The notes: generated by a model from the letters alone, not told the origin. Numbered from the stretch's first letter, positions 13,207-28,200 are shown. The stretch is DNA of 64,000 nucleotides from Anticarsia gemmatalis (GCF_050436995.1 NC_134758.1:12449597-12513596); one strand, 5' to 3'. Made by a program: numbers and translations.

Positions 13207-16200
13207 CTAGTCGCCGGGATGCTCCGGGCACGATCTGTTCACTTCGAACCATTGGTCTATACATCTGAAACATACATTATATGTATTAGTATACACGTTA
13301 TAAAATAGAAGGTAACACAATAGTACGAGATAGGTTTCTGTGCGATGGATTTGGATATTTAAAAGTTTCAAGAATAGAAAAAGCTAATTAATTATTCATG
13401 TAATATTATAATGTAACGGGTCCTAACCGCAATTGAAAATTAAAGGTCTATCTTATTTGTTCACCCGACGTTTCGATCGATTTACATTGTCCGTGGCCAC
13501 GGTTATTCGATCGAAAATATCGATTATCGATTCGATATTTAATTTACAATTGCGTTTAAGACCCGTTGCGTTATAATATTATATGAATAATTAATTAGTT
13601 TTTGCATTATAATATTAATTATTCATAGTTCACTTAAATTGCGTTTAGAATTGATGAGAACAAATAAATGACCATTTTTATATTGGTTTTTGAACCCAAT
13701 CAAACCACTGTAATTACTTCGCCTCTTATTAAAAATCAGATGTTATTCATCTAAAACTTCACAAACCAAACACATTTGTTTCCATTCGCCACCACTAGAT
13801 GGCATTATTACCCCAATCACTCGACTATAAATGCACAGTATAATTAGTGCACAGTACAATAATGTGCATATCGATCTACCAGTATAAAGGGTTAGGTCAG
13901 CCCTCAAGATGAGTATCAAAGCCGACCTACATCGGCTTTAGGGCGGCTTATCGGCGTCGTCTAGTGCTCTAGGTACCTTTTGAGACCTAGTGCTTGAGTG
14001 TTGCTAGGGGCGTTTTGTGGGTGAAAGAAAGGGTTCTAAGTTTGTTGGTAGTGATGGAGCGAAAGTGGATTTTGCTTTTAAAGGCTAGTGGAGTCTTGTT
14101 AAGTAGGTTAAGGGGTTTTTTAACTAGGTGTTAAAGAACTAGGTTCATCAAATATGAACTGACAAATTTTCATGGCATATGGTATTGAGATTACAAATAT
14201 TATTTGTATACACTTAAATTTTAAACCACATTATATTTAACAATGTAATTCGTTTTACAAACATACAAATCTCATATCTCTACCAGCCACAACAAGGCAA
14301 AGCAATTTCCCAAAATCACATATTTTACTCCATGTGGAAATCGAACCCAGGAAAACAGCCGTTGTGGCTCAATAGATACTACACCATTAACGTTCAAATT
14401 ACGCATAAATACATTATTCCCATATAGGTAAGCAGAAAAATACATAACAAAACTGAAAATGTTATCAACTCATTCAATATGGATGATTTCATAACAATAT
14501 ATGAATAGATAAGGTGTATAAATAACAGATATAAATCAATTATAATCTATTAGTACGTGCGTTATCAGTGATCTGATAAGGGTATCGTTATCGATCGATT
14601 GTCGCATCATCTCTTATCTGTTATCACTAGTAATTGCTATTGCAAGGATGTTTAGATACGCTTCCTCGTATAGATAAGGGTTTTGTCATGTTTTGTGAGG
14701 AAAACATAATAATATGAGAATTTATATAACATGATTGGAGGAAAGCAGTATTTTGTTAATAGTTGTGAATGAAATTCTTTAGTGCAGGGTTTCCTAACCT
14801 TCTTGTGCGCCACTTTATAATGATTAGCGGACCACACCAAATAATACTATAAATAATACCCTACAACTGAGACAGGTCTGCGGACACCTGGGGGTCCGCG
14901 GACCCCAAGTTTAGAAATCCTGCTTTAGTGCTCAGTATTATAACAACACAAAACACATTTTTATTGCTATATAGTACCCTCACACAGTCCCTCTACTTGG
15001 CGAGGGTCTCCTCTCGAATTGAGAGAGGAGTTGGGCCCTTAGCCCACCACACTAGACAAGTGCGGGGTGGGGAACTTCGAACATATCTTTGCAATAAATG
15101 CGTTACACAAAGGCATGCAATACAAATAATTTCATTTTGTTATCTTCTTCTATGTCTCTATGACTGACGTAGTTTTGATGACACGAAATATTTCTTAAGC
15201 TCACTGTTTGTAATACTATTGCCTTATGTGTGTCAGGCAATAATATTACATACTCCAAAACGAGAAAAAACCTACACATAAATCTCTTCTCACTTCTCTA
15301 AGGCTTCCATCGCAAAGTTAATAATTTGATAGGTATTTAAATATTGATATAATCAAAGTGGTGTCATGGTGATGTGCTTACCCCTTGTGGTAGATGCAAA
15401 GGCAGGGCAGGCGGGCGATGGTGTCGCCGGCGGACAGCTCCTCCAGGCAGATCACGCACTCGCCCTTCGAGTCGCTCAGTACATCCTCTGAAACACCATG
15501 ACATTACATGTTTATAATACGAAATCTGAAAGGATCATCATGGCTGGATTTTACTCATTTTTTTTTTGTTTGTGTAGTTATTAAAGTAAGTATAAATAGA
15601 AATGTGTCCCGGGATTCAAACCCGAGACCTTACTAGTACAGGTAATTGAAGAATAAGAAAGTGATCTTTGTGGCATATCGGTAATGTATATCGAACATAA
15701 TTGTATTATGAACCAATTACCAAAAACTTTTTTTAGGTAATCCCCGTTTTAGTGAACATGCATTAATCCTTTAACACTTAACTTGTCTACACAACCATAT
15801 ATTTTTTACAAAAATTTCAACTGTAAATGACATTGTACAATGAAATTCAACACTAACAAAATCATACAGTTACAAATCTGACTGACAAAATAAACCATCT
15901 AGATTATATTCGTCGTATGCAAGCCCTGACGTACACGACAGACAGACAGACAGACATAATTCCTTATTCCAGCACTACCGTACAAGCTGGCTTACTGCTA
16001 CCTTACATAATGCAGCTCGGATCTTTCAGTTAATTACTACACCAACTGACAGTTTTCTACCGTTCCTAGTTAAATATTTACTAGAGAATGCTAACTGAAA
16101 GTTATATCTTGAAGTCTAGAAATTATTCTAGTGACAAATATTGTTGGATTTTAGTCATTTATCTATCCTCAGCTTTCTAAGAGTTCAACGTGTGTTTTTG

Positions 16201-19200
16201 AAAGCTTTACTAACATACAAACGTAGGTCACAAAAAGTAACTTACTGTGGATTTTCCAAAATACCACGTGGAAATCGAACCTAACACAGCTACTGCTCAA
16301 CAGAATTATAGCAAACCTATCAATTTTGCAGCTACCAATATTCTTCCCACTATCGTTGGAGAAGTAATTTTTATCGTTTACCAAACATCATCATACGTAG
16401 TTAGGACTAAAATCGGATAGATTAACATTTAAACCTTACAATTTAATTTTAAAATGGAAAGTTTCCTAGTTCATAGTTTAACCCTGACCTAGCTAAATGT
16501 CATGTTTAGTCGTACTAACGGATAATGACCACTTGTATACAATACATGCATGTTCTATGTACTACAGACACCGCTATGTATCAGCTACTAATCAAATTCA
16601 ATCAACACGCTCCGGGCTTGTGTGTGTTCAATACTCTCTGTGCTGTGTATACAATAATATATTATACCCCAACTTAAACAGACAGTGTAAGCACATTGTG
16701 ATAGTAAACCGAACTTAGTGCCATAAATTAAAAGGCCCTAAACTGCTTGTAAGATATGATAAAATGTGTCTACAAGAAAAATGTATGAAAAATATATTAG
16801 TTCCATGTGGGAATCGAACCCACTGTAGTCTGCAATAGTAGCAAAGCAATGTTCTATTCTTTACTTTGCCACCACATCGAATAGAATTGTAGGTAAATTG
16901 TTAATTAGACTCAGTAGACCAAGTAGACGTCCCTATCATCAGTAGTTTAAAAAGTTTATCAGTATTTAAAGTGTTACTTATGTTCAGTAGTTTAAAAAGA
17001 CGATTATGATACAGTTAAATAGTTGTATTTAAGACTTAAATAGACCAAGTAGACCGAGTAGACGGTGTGTATACTAACCATTATAGGAGAGCCTGGGCCT
17101 GGTGAGGCACATGACGAGGTGGCACTCGATGTCGTCCGGCAGCACGAACTTGCTGCATACTGGACATTTTATACCTGCAACACAAACAAACATACATATT
17201 AATATCTTGTATGAAATACACACTTGATAATGTAACTTTAAAAATTCAAAAGAATTTAAGTAAACGAAGGTATTCCAAATGTATGGTGATAAAATTTGAG
17301 AACTGTTTCATGAAAATGTATGATATTAGCTGCTAAAATGATAATTTATATTTATTTGGAGATTTGTGTACAACAGTTATCTTGGCTGGTTTGGTTTGAC
17401 AAATGTCTAGAGAAAGTCAAATAGTTATTTTCTATACTTAAATAGTTAGAGATGTCGTACATTTTTGTAAAATTTAAAGCAGAATAATGTGAAATTATAG
17501 TTAACGACAAGTCTATGCATTTAAGCAAGTCAAGAATAAACGGCAAATGAATCCACTACACGCTAACATTTCCCAAAGTTACAAGTCTGTCTATCAATTA
17601 ATGTACCATAAAATATATTTTTATATCTTTCAAATATAAAACATTGATGTTTAAAGTACTTTGAACCGTGAAAACTTAAAGGAATAGTAAATGAAAGAGC
17701 TGTGTCGATAAATACATAAGAGGCGGCATTTTCGCGGGACCTCTGATTAAATATGAAAGGAGTTCGTGTAATATTCTGTTTGGCAACACTCTGTCAACTT
17801 GTTAGTGAAAATGTTGCCTGTATTTAAAGACATATTTAAAAAGCATGTAAGTTTTTAATATGAGTTTATTTTGGTAGGGATGAAGTTTATGGATTTGAGT
17901 TGACTAAGTATTTTCGATGGCAAGATTTTTTGTGACAAATAACAAGTGTAACAAAAGGTGAGTTTTCAATTGGTTTCGTAATTTTATGGCACGTTACAAA
18001 TAGATAGTGGGCAATGTAGAAACAGTTTATTTTAAAAATTATGTCTTAAATAAACTTAAGCACAATTACATGAAATATCAAACAATAAAAGTAAATTTAA
18101 ACAAACGAAACACATTTTTTTCATAGATATCTTTACACAATGGACTACCAATCTAAGACTACAAATTGCAAGTAAACCCGCATACAATAACTAGTAATAA
18201 CAAGTACATAACAATATGTATTAAAATGTTTGTTTAGCGTATGGTTAATGGTCAACCTAGTGTCAAAGTTGTTCAAGCCGCCCGAGAGGCCTTTGACATG
18301 ACTTAACGACTGTTATCTTAGTAGACTACAGCCGGGACCGACTTTTTACGTGCCCTCCGAAGCACGGAGACGCCCAGCTCAAATACCACTATGTGGTCAC
18401 CCATCTATGGAATGACCGCGCCAACAGTTGCTTAACCCACAGATCGTTTACCGACCGGTGAGCGCAACTGGCTATGGGCGCCTCTGTATTAAAATAAAAC
18501 GGCAAGTAATGCGTCAATGATTCATATCATCAATTATACAGATAACTTATAGACACGCGATCATTGCACTGCCTACACCGATCGATTAACTAGCGCCCTA
18601 GTAATAATAAATACATTAATATTATATCGTTACTGCGAAACGATATAGTTTGATTAAATGGTTTAAAATTAATTAATTTGAAATTATTTTAGGGATTCAT
18701 TTTGATGATAAATTGATTTAGTATTAAACTAATTAATTACTACATTTGAAAAGCTATTAACATAACTTAAAACTTGAAGAATCTAAATGCGTTTTCACTT
18801 TGTGCAATTTTATATTCTAATAAATTCAGAACCTCTCGTAAGAAATTCAGAATGAAACCCCCTGATACACCCTTAACTTCAAGAGTTTAATTGCTTGTTA
18901 TAACCGTTAAAAGAAAAGAAACCATCTTTATGGTAACTCTTTCAACACAAAGTAAATCTTGCATGATGCGTTAATCTATCTCAAATTGAGATGAAACCGG
19001 TGACCAGTAACAAGACAGCTACTGTTTACAAATATAAAGAAATCACCTGAGGCGCCCATAGCCAGTTGCGCTCACCGGTAGATAAACGATCAGTGGGTCA
19101 TTCCATAGATGGTTGACCGCATAGTGGTAATTGCTTCGGAGGGCACGTAAAAAGTCGGTCACGGTTGTTATCTACTAAAATAACAATCGTTAAGCCACGT

Positions 19201-22200
19201 CAAAGGCCTCTGGGACGGCTTGAACAATTTTGACACTAGGTTGACCACTAACCATACGACAAAACAAAAAAAAACCTTTATGTTTCGTAATAGTAGACAG
19301 ACAAAAGGTATAATATCATAGGTTGTTATGACGAGAGTACGAGAGTCAATTACTTGGTGCGACGTAGCAGAAAGTCTGGCCAGCCTCGTGTGCCGGCCCA
19401 CCAGACTGTGGGTAATGCAGCTCAAACACAACTGTTCGTACAGCTATGTATATTTAACTTTATATTATGTATGTATGTATAAAATATAGGAGAGGTTGTG
19501 GAGAGTATATATTATTATTATGTGTAATCTTATGACAATTGCCCTAAAAGGGAAGTGAAGACTAGACCTCTGAGTTAGATCTGCATAAGCTACCGCTCGA
19601 AACATTATGCAGTAAATAATATCCATAGTATTTGACGTTTAAAAAACGTATATAAAATTAAACAATGATTTTAGGAGCTTCGAAAAAGATATACATTCCA
19701 ATCTTCTAAAACATCGTTTTTCGTAAGGGTAGTAAAATAACATTTGTGGCATAATTATTACACATAAGTATTAATATAAATTAATAATTAGAATATTAAT
19801 TAACAATAATGAAATACGTAGAAATAATAATAATGTTAGTGTTTTCGCATCAATATTGAATTATTATTAGTTATTAATTACGTCCTCATGTTACCTCAAA
19901 TAATACGGAAATATGAACATGACAGATATTTTGTATATGAACCAGTATTTACAATACTGGTGCAAGTTGCACATAATAATAAGCTAACGAAACATACATA
20001 AAACTGATTTAATATGCAGTATTATGCAGATATGTGTCACACAGATATGTAATCAAAATCTAGACACATTATTATTTTTAAGTAATACTTAATCAAAAAT
20101 AGCACAGTAGTGTATTTGAGTTGAGTTTCATACAAGTTATAGTTGCTAGGATACACGAAAACGCATTTTAAACCTACAAAGCTTACTCGTTCGTACTGTT
20201 AAATTGTTTTCACAAAAAAATATTCAACTATGTTTGCTCTAACTTCGAAACCAGTCTTACAATTTCGAACCATCTACTCACAATTAAATACTAACTATTC
20301 TAACTTACTATCTATGTACAGAGATAGTTAACAAGCAACTAGCTACAACAGTTAGTAGTTTAGTGTACACAAGTCGTTAGTCTTGCAGCTCACGTAGAGC
20401 CGAGAGTGACGGAGTGTCGGACACCGTCCATTGTGCTTACTACGGCATGTTATAGCGTTACTAGCTCGTGTGTACCGATGATTATTGACCACCTATTGTT
20501 AAGTAGCGGCTGTTGACTGATATTGAAGTGTTTAGTGCAGTTATAGAGGTTTCAAAAGTCCCTAATCCGCACCTAGCTAGCTTGGACTCAAAGCATAACT
20601 CCTCCATCGTTCGGGAGAAGACCCTAGCATTGCAGTTGGACAGGCATGTGTTAAAAAACAGGTTTGAGAAGGTTTTGATTATAAAGCCATTTAAAGGTAG
20701 GTTGTCGCACAGACATGACACGAAAAGTAAAGATTTTCAAAAGGAAATGAATAATGAAATAATTGACTCAAGATTATCCAATTAGTTACTGTTACTTTTA
20801 GGAAATAATATATACTAAACAATCCATTAGATGACAAATAGCTGTAAATAAACCAAAAACAGGATAACATTTTACACAACACCTATTTTACTAATTTAAT
20901 TTAATTGTACAGGTCAATTCCGTGCATTCAAACGCACCAGGAAAACCTAAATTCCTGTTCATATTTATTAGTACTATACTCAATAAGCTGTTCAAACGTG
21001 ATTGTCATAATAATGTCCTCGTCAAAACAAATAATAATATGTCTCTGATATACTAATGTTCAATAAAACCTGATTTAGCTTTAGTGGCTATACAAAAAGA
21101 ATATTATGTTATTATGATGTGGTATGATTGTCTAGACAAGGTTAGTTGCAAATTAACGTCCTTTGGCTGAAGAAAACCTTCGGCCGTCTTTACGTACCGA
21201 GTCTAGTAGCTCGATTCTCTACAATTGGAACCATCGAGAATCGAGAGTTTGACATTTCAAATGTACTGTCAAAATAGTTTCTACGACGCTCGCTAGAGGC
21301 GCTGAACTGATTGTCATAGGTTTTTTCCCGACAGCTAGCCGGTTGTCGGTAAAAATACGATAGTGGTGGAGAATCGTGGTACGGTACGTAACATATTAGA
21401 CTCTAGCTAACCCGCGCAACTTCGCTTGCATCACATAAGAGAGAATGGGTCATAATTTTCCCCGTTTTTGTAACATTTTTTACTGGTACTCTGCTCCTTT
21501 TGGTCGTAGCGCAATGATTTATAGCCTTCCTCCATAAATGGGCTACAATGAAAGATTTTTTCAAATCGGACCAGTAGTTCCTGAGATTAGCGCGTTCAAA
21601 CAAACAAACTCTTTAGCTTTTTAGTATTAGTATAGAAGTATAGATAAAATGATTGTGTGAAGTACAGATAGAATTAATTAGCGAATTTGTATAGACACCA
21701 GTTCAATCCCTTGTCAACATTCTATGAAAACTACTATACTTGTACAAGACTTACATTATAGCAAGGTTTCTAGAAATTCACGTTAAAAAAACTTCTACGG
21801 TACATTTTCTACAGAATTAAAACGTCAAATGTTTATGGTTATAACTCCACACTACATATTACAAAATAATCAGCTATAAAAGTAAAGAAACAGGTAACTA
21901 TTATGTAAAACTCAAAGTAAATAATATAAAATATAACCTATTGGAATATTTCGATCGTGTTCAAGTTAAATAAGTTATTTACTAGAAATGTACGATGGCG
22001 GGAAACTTGATAATAAAATAGGGTACGATTGTTTGATTAATATTTCAAATATCGGAAACTAATTTAAGGTTTTAACGAAAAATATAAAGGTATACTAAGA
22101 TCGGATCGGTGATGTCTTGCAAAAAGGCCAGTGTATGACAAGGTGTATGGATATGAATAAAGCAAGAAAAGTTTGTAAGGATCGTAGCAAGTGGCGTTCT

Positions 22201-25200
22201 ATTGAAAAAGGCATGATTTGATGTTTGTGTGTAAACAATTTTTGAATGAAAACGAAGAACCTTGTTATTCGCGACAAAAGGCAAGGAAACTCTCCATCCT
22301 CATATTTTGGATTAGTTTGAAATGTTTAAACATTGAACAATTACAGTCACACATCTGGACGTAGGTACAGTTTTCCATCAACTCTATTGAGTTTTGAGAG
22401 TCAGCACAGAATCAAATAGTTCCGTCTCTCCATCCTTTTCTATCGTCTTTTCAAAACCGTCACTTAACCTTTAAATCTTTTCAAATTCCAGTCACACAAT
22501 ACTAATATCAATAGCTCTTCTAATCTTCGTGCCTCTCACCACTGGCTACGTGAGCTGTCGCCTCGCCTGCAGAAGATGTGACCAGCACAAATACCACCCC
22601 TCAATCCTGGAGATCTACTGCGCCATGTGTGATGAGTGCAGGCAGAGAAGGCAGGAGATGGCGAGGCATAACTTGAAGATTGGCGAGAACAGTGAGGGAG
22701 CTGAACGGGTCGAAGTCAGCAGTGATGAGACGTCGGAGACTGGTGGTCATTCACAGGCAACGACGGTCTCTCAACGTAGGTAACTTGATTGTTAAAAGAC
22801 GACTCTCAGAAATTTTGATCAGATGGTTTACTAGGCTAATTAGTAAAGGTCTAAAGCCCTCCTTGCTCAAACTCAGTCATATTGTGTGTGAATAGGTCTA
22901 AGTTTCTATGTCAGTCTGAAGAGTATTAAGAAATTATTTTGGTGATAATCTGTTTATTTTGGAATCGGTTTATTTTATAAGGATATGAAGACAGGCATAT
23001 TTTTTGTATTCTCACAGTGTTCAGTGGAGTTTTTTTTTAAAGTTAAAAGAATAGTTACATAACTAGTACGCTTCGCAGTTGCTGCAAAAGACTAACCATA
23101 AATATGACCCGTATGATACACCGGCTTGTAATAATTTTTTTTCATGATTTATTTTTAGCGCAAGTAACCTGCGCAACAGTGAGTCCATGTTCAGCATCTG
23201 AAGAGAAAACTGAAGCGACAAAATTAACGGAACCCACAACCACAGCCCCATTACCAACAACAGTTGAATCAACAACCACGACGAAACGACGCAGAAGACC
23301 AAGGCCTTGTAAAAGGTTACAACAGGTTATGCCGATGCCGCAAATGCCGATGCCGATGCCCCAAGTGCCCATGCAAATGATGCCCATGATGCCCATGCCT
23401 ATGTGCCCGCAAGGTCCTTGCCCGTTTCCGTTTCCCACGACTGATAGTAGAAGGCTGGAAAGTACGACTTTAGGATCTTCGACTACTACTCCTTTATTAT
23501 CTACTAGTCCAACAGTTTCTGAGACGACAACTGTTCCCACAGTAGCAACAGAATTTGATTATTTATATATCGGGATGCCCAAGGATTTAGCTAGGTAGTG
23601 TGTAACTGTTTGTATGTTTTGTATTTAAGTCTTAGTTATTTAATTGAAGATTGTGTACATTGGTAAACTTTTTATAAAAATAAATTATGGATGTTTTGTA
23701 TATTGTACTTTTCTTTAATAACCTAAATAGCATTAGTAGTGGTAACGTTGCCGGTTGTGTAAAAACATCAACCAATCCTTTTAACATCATGTTTTTTAAG
23801 AACCAAAATACCTTGCCAACCATTCTCAATGTGGGATAAGGACAAGATAAAGAAGAAAATTTTTGATATAATTAAAGCTAGCAATCGGTTTTCAATTTTC
23901 TAGTCGTAAATAACACTAGACTTGACAGTACTAAGACTTTTATTAAGACAGTAATTATTACTGTTAGCCTTGGTCACCTGACTGCTAGGCAAAGGCCAAA
24001 TATAATATTAGAATATTAGCATTTCTAGGCTTATTTCGTGATCGGGGTATGTCGCCTCTCAAGGAAACCCCTGAAGTAGATGTCGACGTCACATTTCCTG
24101 AAAGCAATAACTCGATAGTACGTAATCTTCTTGTGAAACCTTTATGTGTTTCATTCAAATATTGTATTATAATAAAACAGCACGTGTAGCAACACGACTG
24201 GCCGTTCTCTTGAGGACTACTTGCAATGTATTCACTCAACGATATTGGGAAAATAGACGAGCACATTGGGTATGAAACTTTTCATTTTATTTCTAGAAAA
24301 TATTTTTTCGAAGTATTTTTACTTACCCTACTTGTACTTAGCTCTGTAGGTTTTCTAGACACTTATACTAAAAAGAATACCGTAGGACAAAACAAGAGCT
24401 TTTTAAAAGGTAAATAATAACATCTCCATAAATACTACCCAAAAAGTGTTTATTGAAAAGACAGACCGTTCAACTACGGCAAATTCTTTCATTTTATAAT
24501 TAAATTGATTTTACAATAATATTCTTCACAATTTCCAGGCAAACCATCCTCCTATCACTAGTGGTAATAGTCTTACTACCTGTAACTACCGGCGTGGTAG
24601 ACTGCAGACTGGCCTGCAAGCGATGTCAGGAGTCCAAAGAAACCCCCACAGTCTTAGAAGTCTACTGCGCCATGTGCGAAGAATGCAAGCAGAGAAGACG
24701 AGAGAAAATGGCGGCAAGACTAGGCTCGACTGCTGAAACGTTCATATTGAAGAAACGTCCAACTACGAGTATTTCGAAGATGGACTTGCAGTTTTCTGAT
24801 CAGATGCTGGATACACGACGTCCAAGGGAATATATGAGGCCAATGATGGAGCAGGTGCCTCCTGTTCATGTACCACGGATGCACGTGGGTCCTGTCATGA
24901 TGCAAGGCTCGCCTATGGTAATGCCTGGTATGCCTGCCATGCCCGCAATGCCTGGACCACCGATTATGGGTAAGTGAAAGTTTCTATACAAAATACTTAA
25001 TAGAAGAATAATAACACTGTCTTTGGGCTCTTCAAAAATACCATAGCCCATGGAACCAAGTAGGCTGGTAAGTCTAGCAACTGAGCTACTGCGAAAAAAA
25101 CTCATTATGTGAACAAGTATATTAACATCGTCCCAACATAAGTTAGCCTTTTCCAAAAACCAGTTAAACATTTTAAACATTTAGTTCCAGGAATGCCACC

Positions 25201-28200
25201 TTACTGCGGCTCACCCCCATACTGTTCTTACGAGTCGGAAGAATCTCTGACTGATCAAGGATCAAGTTCAACGGCCCCGACCACGACTAGCACTACGACT
25301 ACGACCACAACGACGACTACAGCACCACCAACGACCATGGAAGCAGCAGCAACCACACATCGGCGTCGGAAACCATGTAACGTGATGCCAGCTCCAATGC
25401 CGATGCCTATGCCCATGCCAGTGATGTCCATGGGCATGATGCCGATGCCAATAATGCAGATGCCGATGATGCATATGCCGATGCCAATGCCTATGTGCCC
25501 TCCACAGGGCCCTTGTCAGTACCGGCCGAATGACAAAGGGGCATCGGTAGCCTCTGGGGCCCCTGTGACGTCTGAGGGACCAACGACATCTACAGCGACC
25601 TCTATTATCACTACTACAATAGGTACTACGCAAGCGTTGAGAAAAGATTACGATTATTTCTATGTCGGAGTGCCTAAGAGGTGACAGAATAATATGTTGT
25701 TTTTTTATAAAACTTTTTATATGTAATAGTAATAATTGGCTTTTGAAAAAGTGGTTGAAGATGTAATTGCATGTGCTTTTTGTATGAAATAAATTTTCTT
25801 ATAGTTGTTTTGTATGACATAACCCTATTAGAATATAAACATAAAATGTATTTGACCCATCACTGTCCCACTGCTGGGCAAAGGTACTCCCGTAATGAGG
25901 GAGAGGTACCACGCTGGCCGATTGCGGTTTACGGACTTTGCATTCGTTCAACATTAATAATTGCCAACTATAATTTATAATAACGACATTAGCTTCTTTA
26001 CAAAAGGTAGATTTATGCAATATGTGATAACCGAGTGGTATACTGAAAAAAATCGGTGATAAAAACAAGCAATTGGTATCTTAAGCAAGAGGTTGTTCGT
26101 TTTAAACCGACAAGTGTTGTGCCCTCCCCCCTCAATACAGGAGAAGACCCCTAGTGGGCGCTATGATTACTACTAGTAATACACAGAAACGATTCCTAAT
26201 GTTGTACATAATGTACACACAACTTAATACATTAAAACAAATGCGTAACATTTGTACACGGCAGACAAATGCGACGTGAACACGATAACTATAGAGTCGA
26301 CCGTGAACCGTCGATAATATATAAGTTATTTTAACTTTAATATTGATACTTGTATGGTTTATGTATCATTATTTCTTGTAACGATGTGTTTAGGGAAAGA
26401 AAAGGCTTATTTGGCCTTGGAATGCGTTATATCTGAGACTATTATAAAATCACTAGCTGTGTCTGCAACTGCTTTCGCGTGTATGTTGAATAGACAGAAA
26501 ATTAAGTATTTTTGATCCCTTGCTTTCAACAATCTTCACGAAAATTTTCTTCATGAATAGATATTTGCAGTTATATTATTAGTAACAATGAATTAAGGTG
26601 ACAACCGGCGGTTTTGTATGACAAGATGTATGGATGTGAATGAGGCAAGGGAAGTTTGTAAGGGACATTCCAAATGGCGTTCTTTGGTCTCTCCCTACCC
26701 CTATGGAAAAATGGCGTCATAATATATTATGTATGAATTAAAATGACCATACGCGATCAAGTTAATAAATTAGAATTAAGTGGCGTCATGCATACTGGTA
26801 GCGATACAATGTCAAGTTAACTGGCAAGTCTACGAGTTGATAAACAAATGCGCAATGTAAAACAAGATTTGAAATGACTTGCGAAATGCAAATAGACATC
26901 GTCTGATACATGTAAATCTTATAAGTTAATAGTTATATAACCACTAACCATACGACAAAAAAAAACTCATATATGTCCCCAACCCGGACCTGGCCAGCGT
27001 GCTGGACTCAACGTCGAACCCCTCTTTCGCTTGAGAGGAGATTTTTGTCCAGCAATAGGACAGTAAAAAGTTACAAAAAAAAAATACCACTTTATATGCA
27101 TTTTATAATAAATCTACAGATTTCTAGAAAACTATCAAACACTGTAATGCCCTGCAAGAAAGCACAAAAAATGTAACTACATTATAAATAAGAATCCATT
27201 AAATCTTGCTTTTTTTCTTGTAACTAATAGCTTTTTGCCAAACTTGTTACAATCAGAGTTACCCTAGGTTTGAACTTGAACCAATTGCGTGGGAATCCTA
27301 TAACTTATTTCTATGCTATATATCAAATGTTATGTAAAAACGTCTACAGTACTGAGGTCTTATTTACATAGACGTAATAGAGTTACAACAGGATCGATAT
27401 GTCTCATTAGGCAAAGCTCTATCGTTTGAACACATACGGTTTATGTATGTCTTTGTTATTATTACCATAACGACTGTATTTTGAGACAGTGTATTAATAT
27501 AGTTTTGTCTTTTTCTAACTAAGGTTTTTAAGACAGGACGGAAGATTAAGAACTAGACTCCTGCAATTTTATCATAACTATTAATATAAAATATAGTGGT
27601 ATTTTTCAAAGATGCTCTTCTATTAGCGACGATGTATACAATTTTATTGTAGTTTAAGAACGGATTTACACTGTGTTCATAATTTAATGGCGAGCCAAGT
27701 CATTTTGAGAAAATTTGGGGATTGCTGCTTATTTTTTAAAGGTGTTTCAAATCCTACCTTGACTGATGCCAAATTGGTATTCGTCTCAGTTTGACAACTA
27801 CACAAAATTAACAAAATTCCTTAAATTATTCCATCATTAAACATATGCCGTGAAGATAAAATCACTACTATAATCTATTCAGTACAACTATATATTCTAG
27901 TAAATCAGTGTAGTAAAGTCGTGTAAGTAGTTGTGGTCTGGAGTCGTTTGCTGGCCTCAGTCACGCGAGTACTTGTTGATGGCGCTTCGATCCGTTTGAG
28001 AAGAATACCCACTAGCTAAGAATGTAATGGAGCTGATACGGTACCAAATTTGGGCCTGTTTTATAGTTGATTTAGGTGTCGGATAGCCAATCTGCTAGTT
28101 TAAGTATAAAAATAATTGACAAAATTCCATCTGGCATACAGAAAGTCTAAGAAAATTATACGTTACGTAGAAAAAATATCTTGGCATAACGATCTGGAAG

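Noticed and set aside
16801..16840. Possible tRNA gene (GGGAATCGAACCCAC)
   Set aside because: Only a T-arm-like block is present; no acceptor, D or anticodon arms can be built, and several similar scraps occur nearby.
20513..20785. Overlapping open frames on both strands
   Set aside because: They run through a reverse LINE-tail repeat fragment.
24226..24417. Open frame before paralogue B (starts MYSLNDIGK, has a hydrophobic stretch), considered as its first exon
   Set aside because: Its only plausible donor (AAAAG|GTAAAT) leaves one base over, while exon 2 of paralogue B needs two, and paralogue A has no equivalent upstream.
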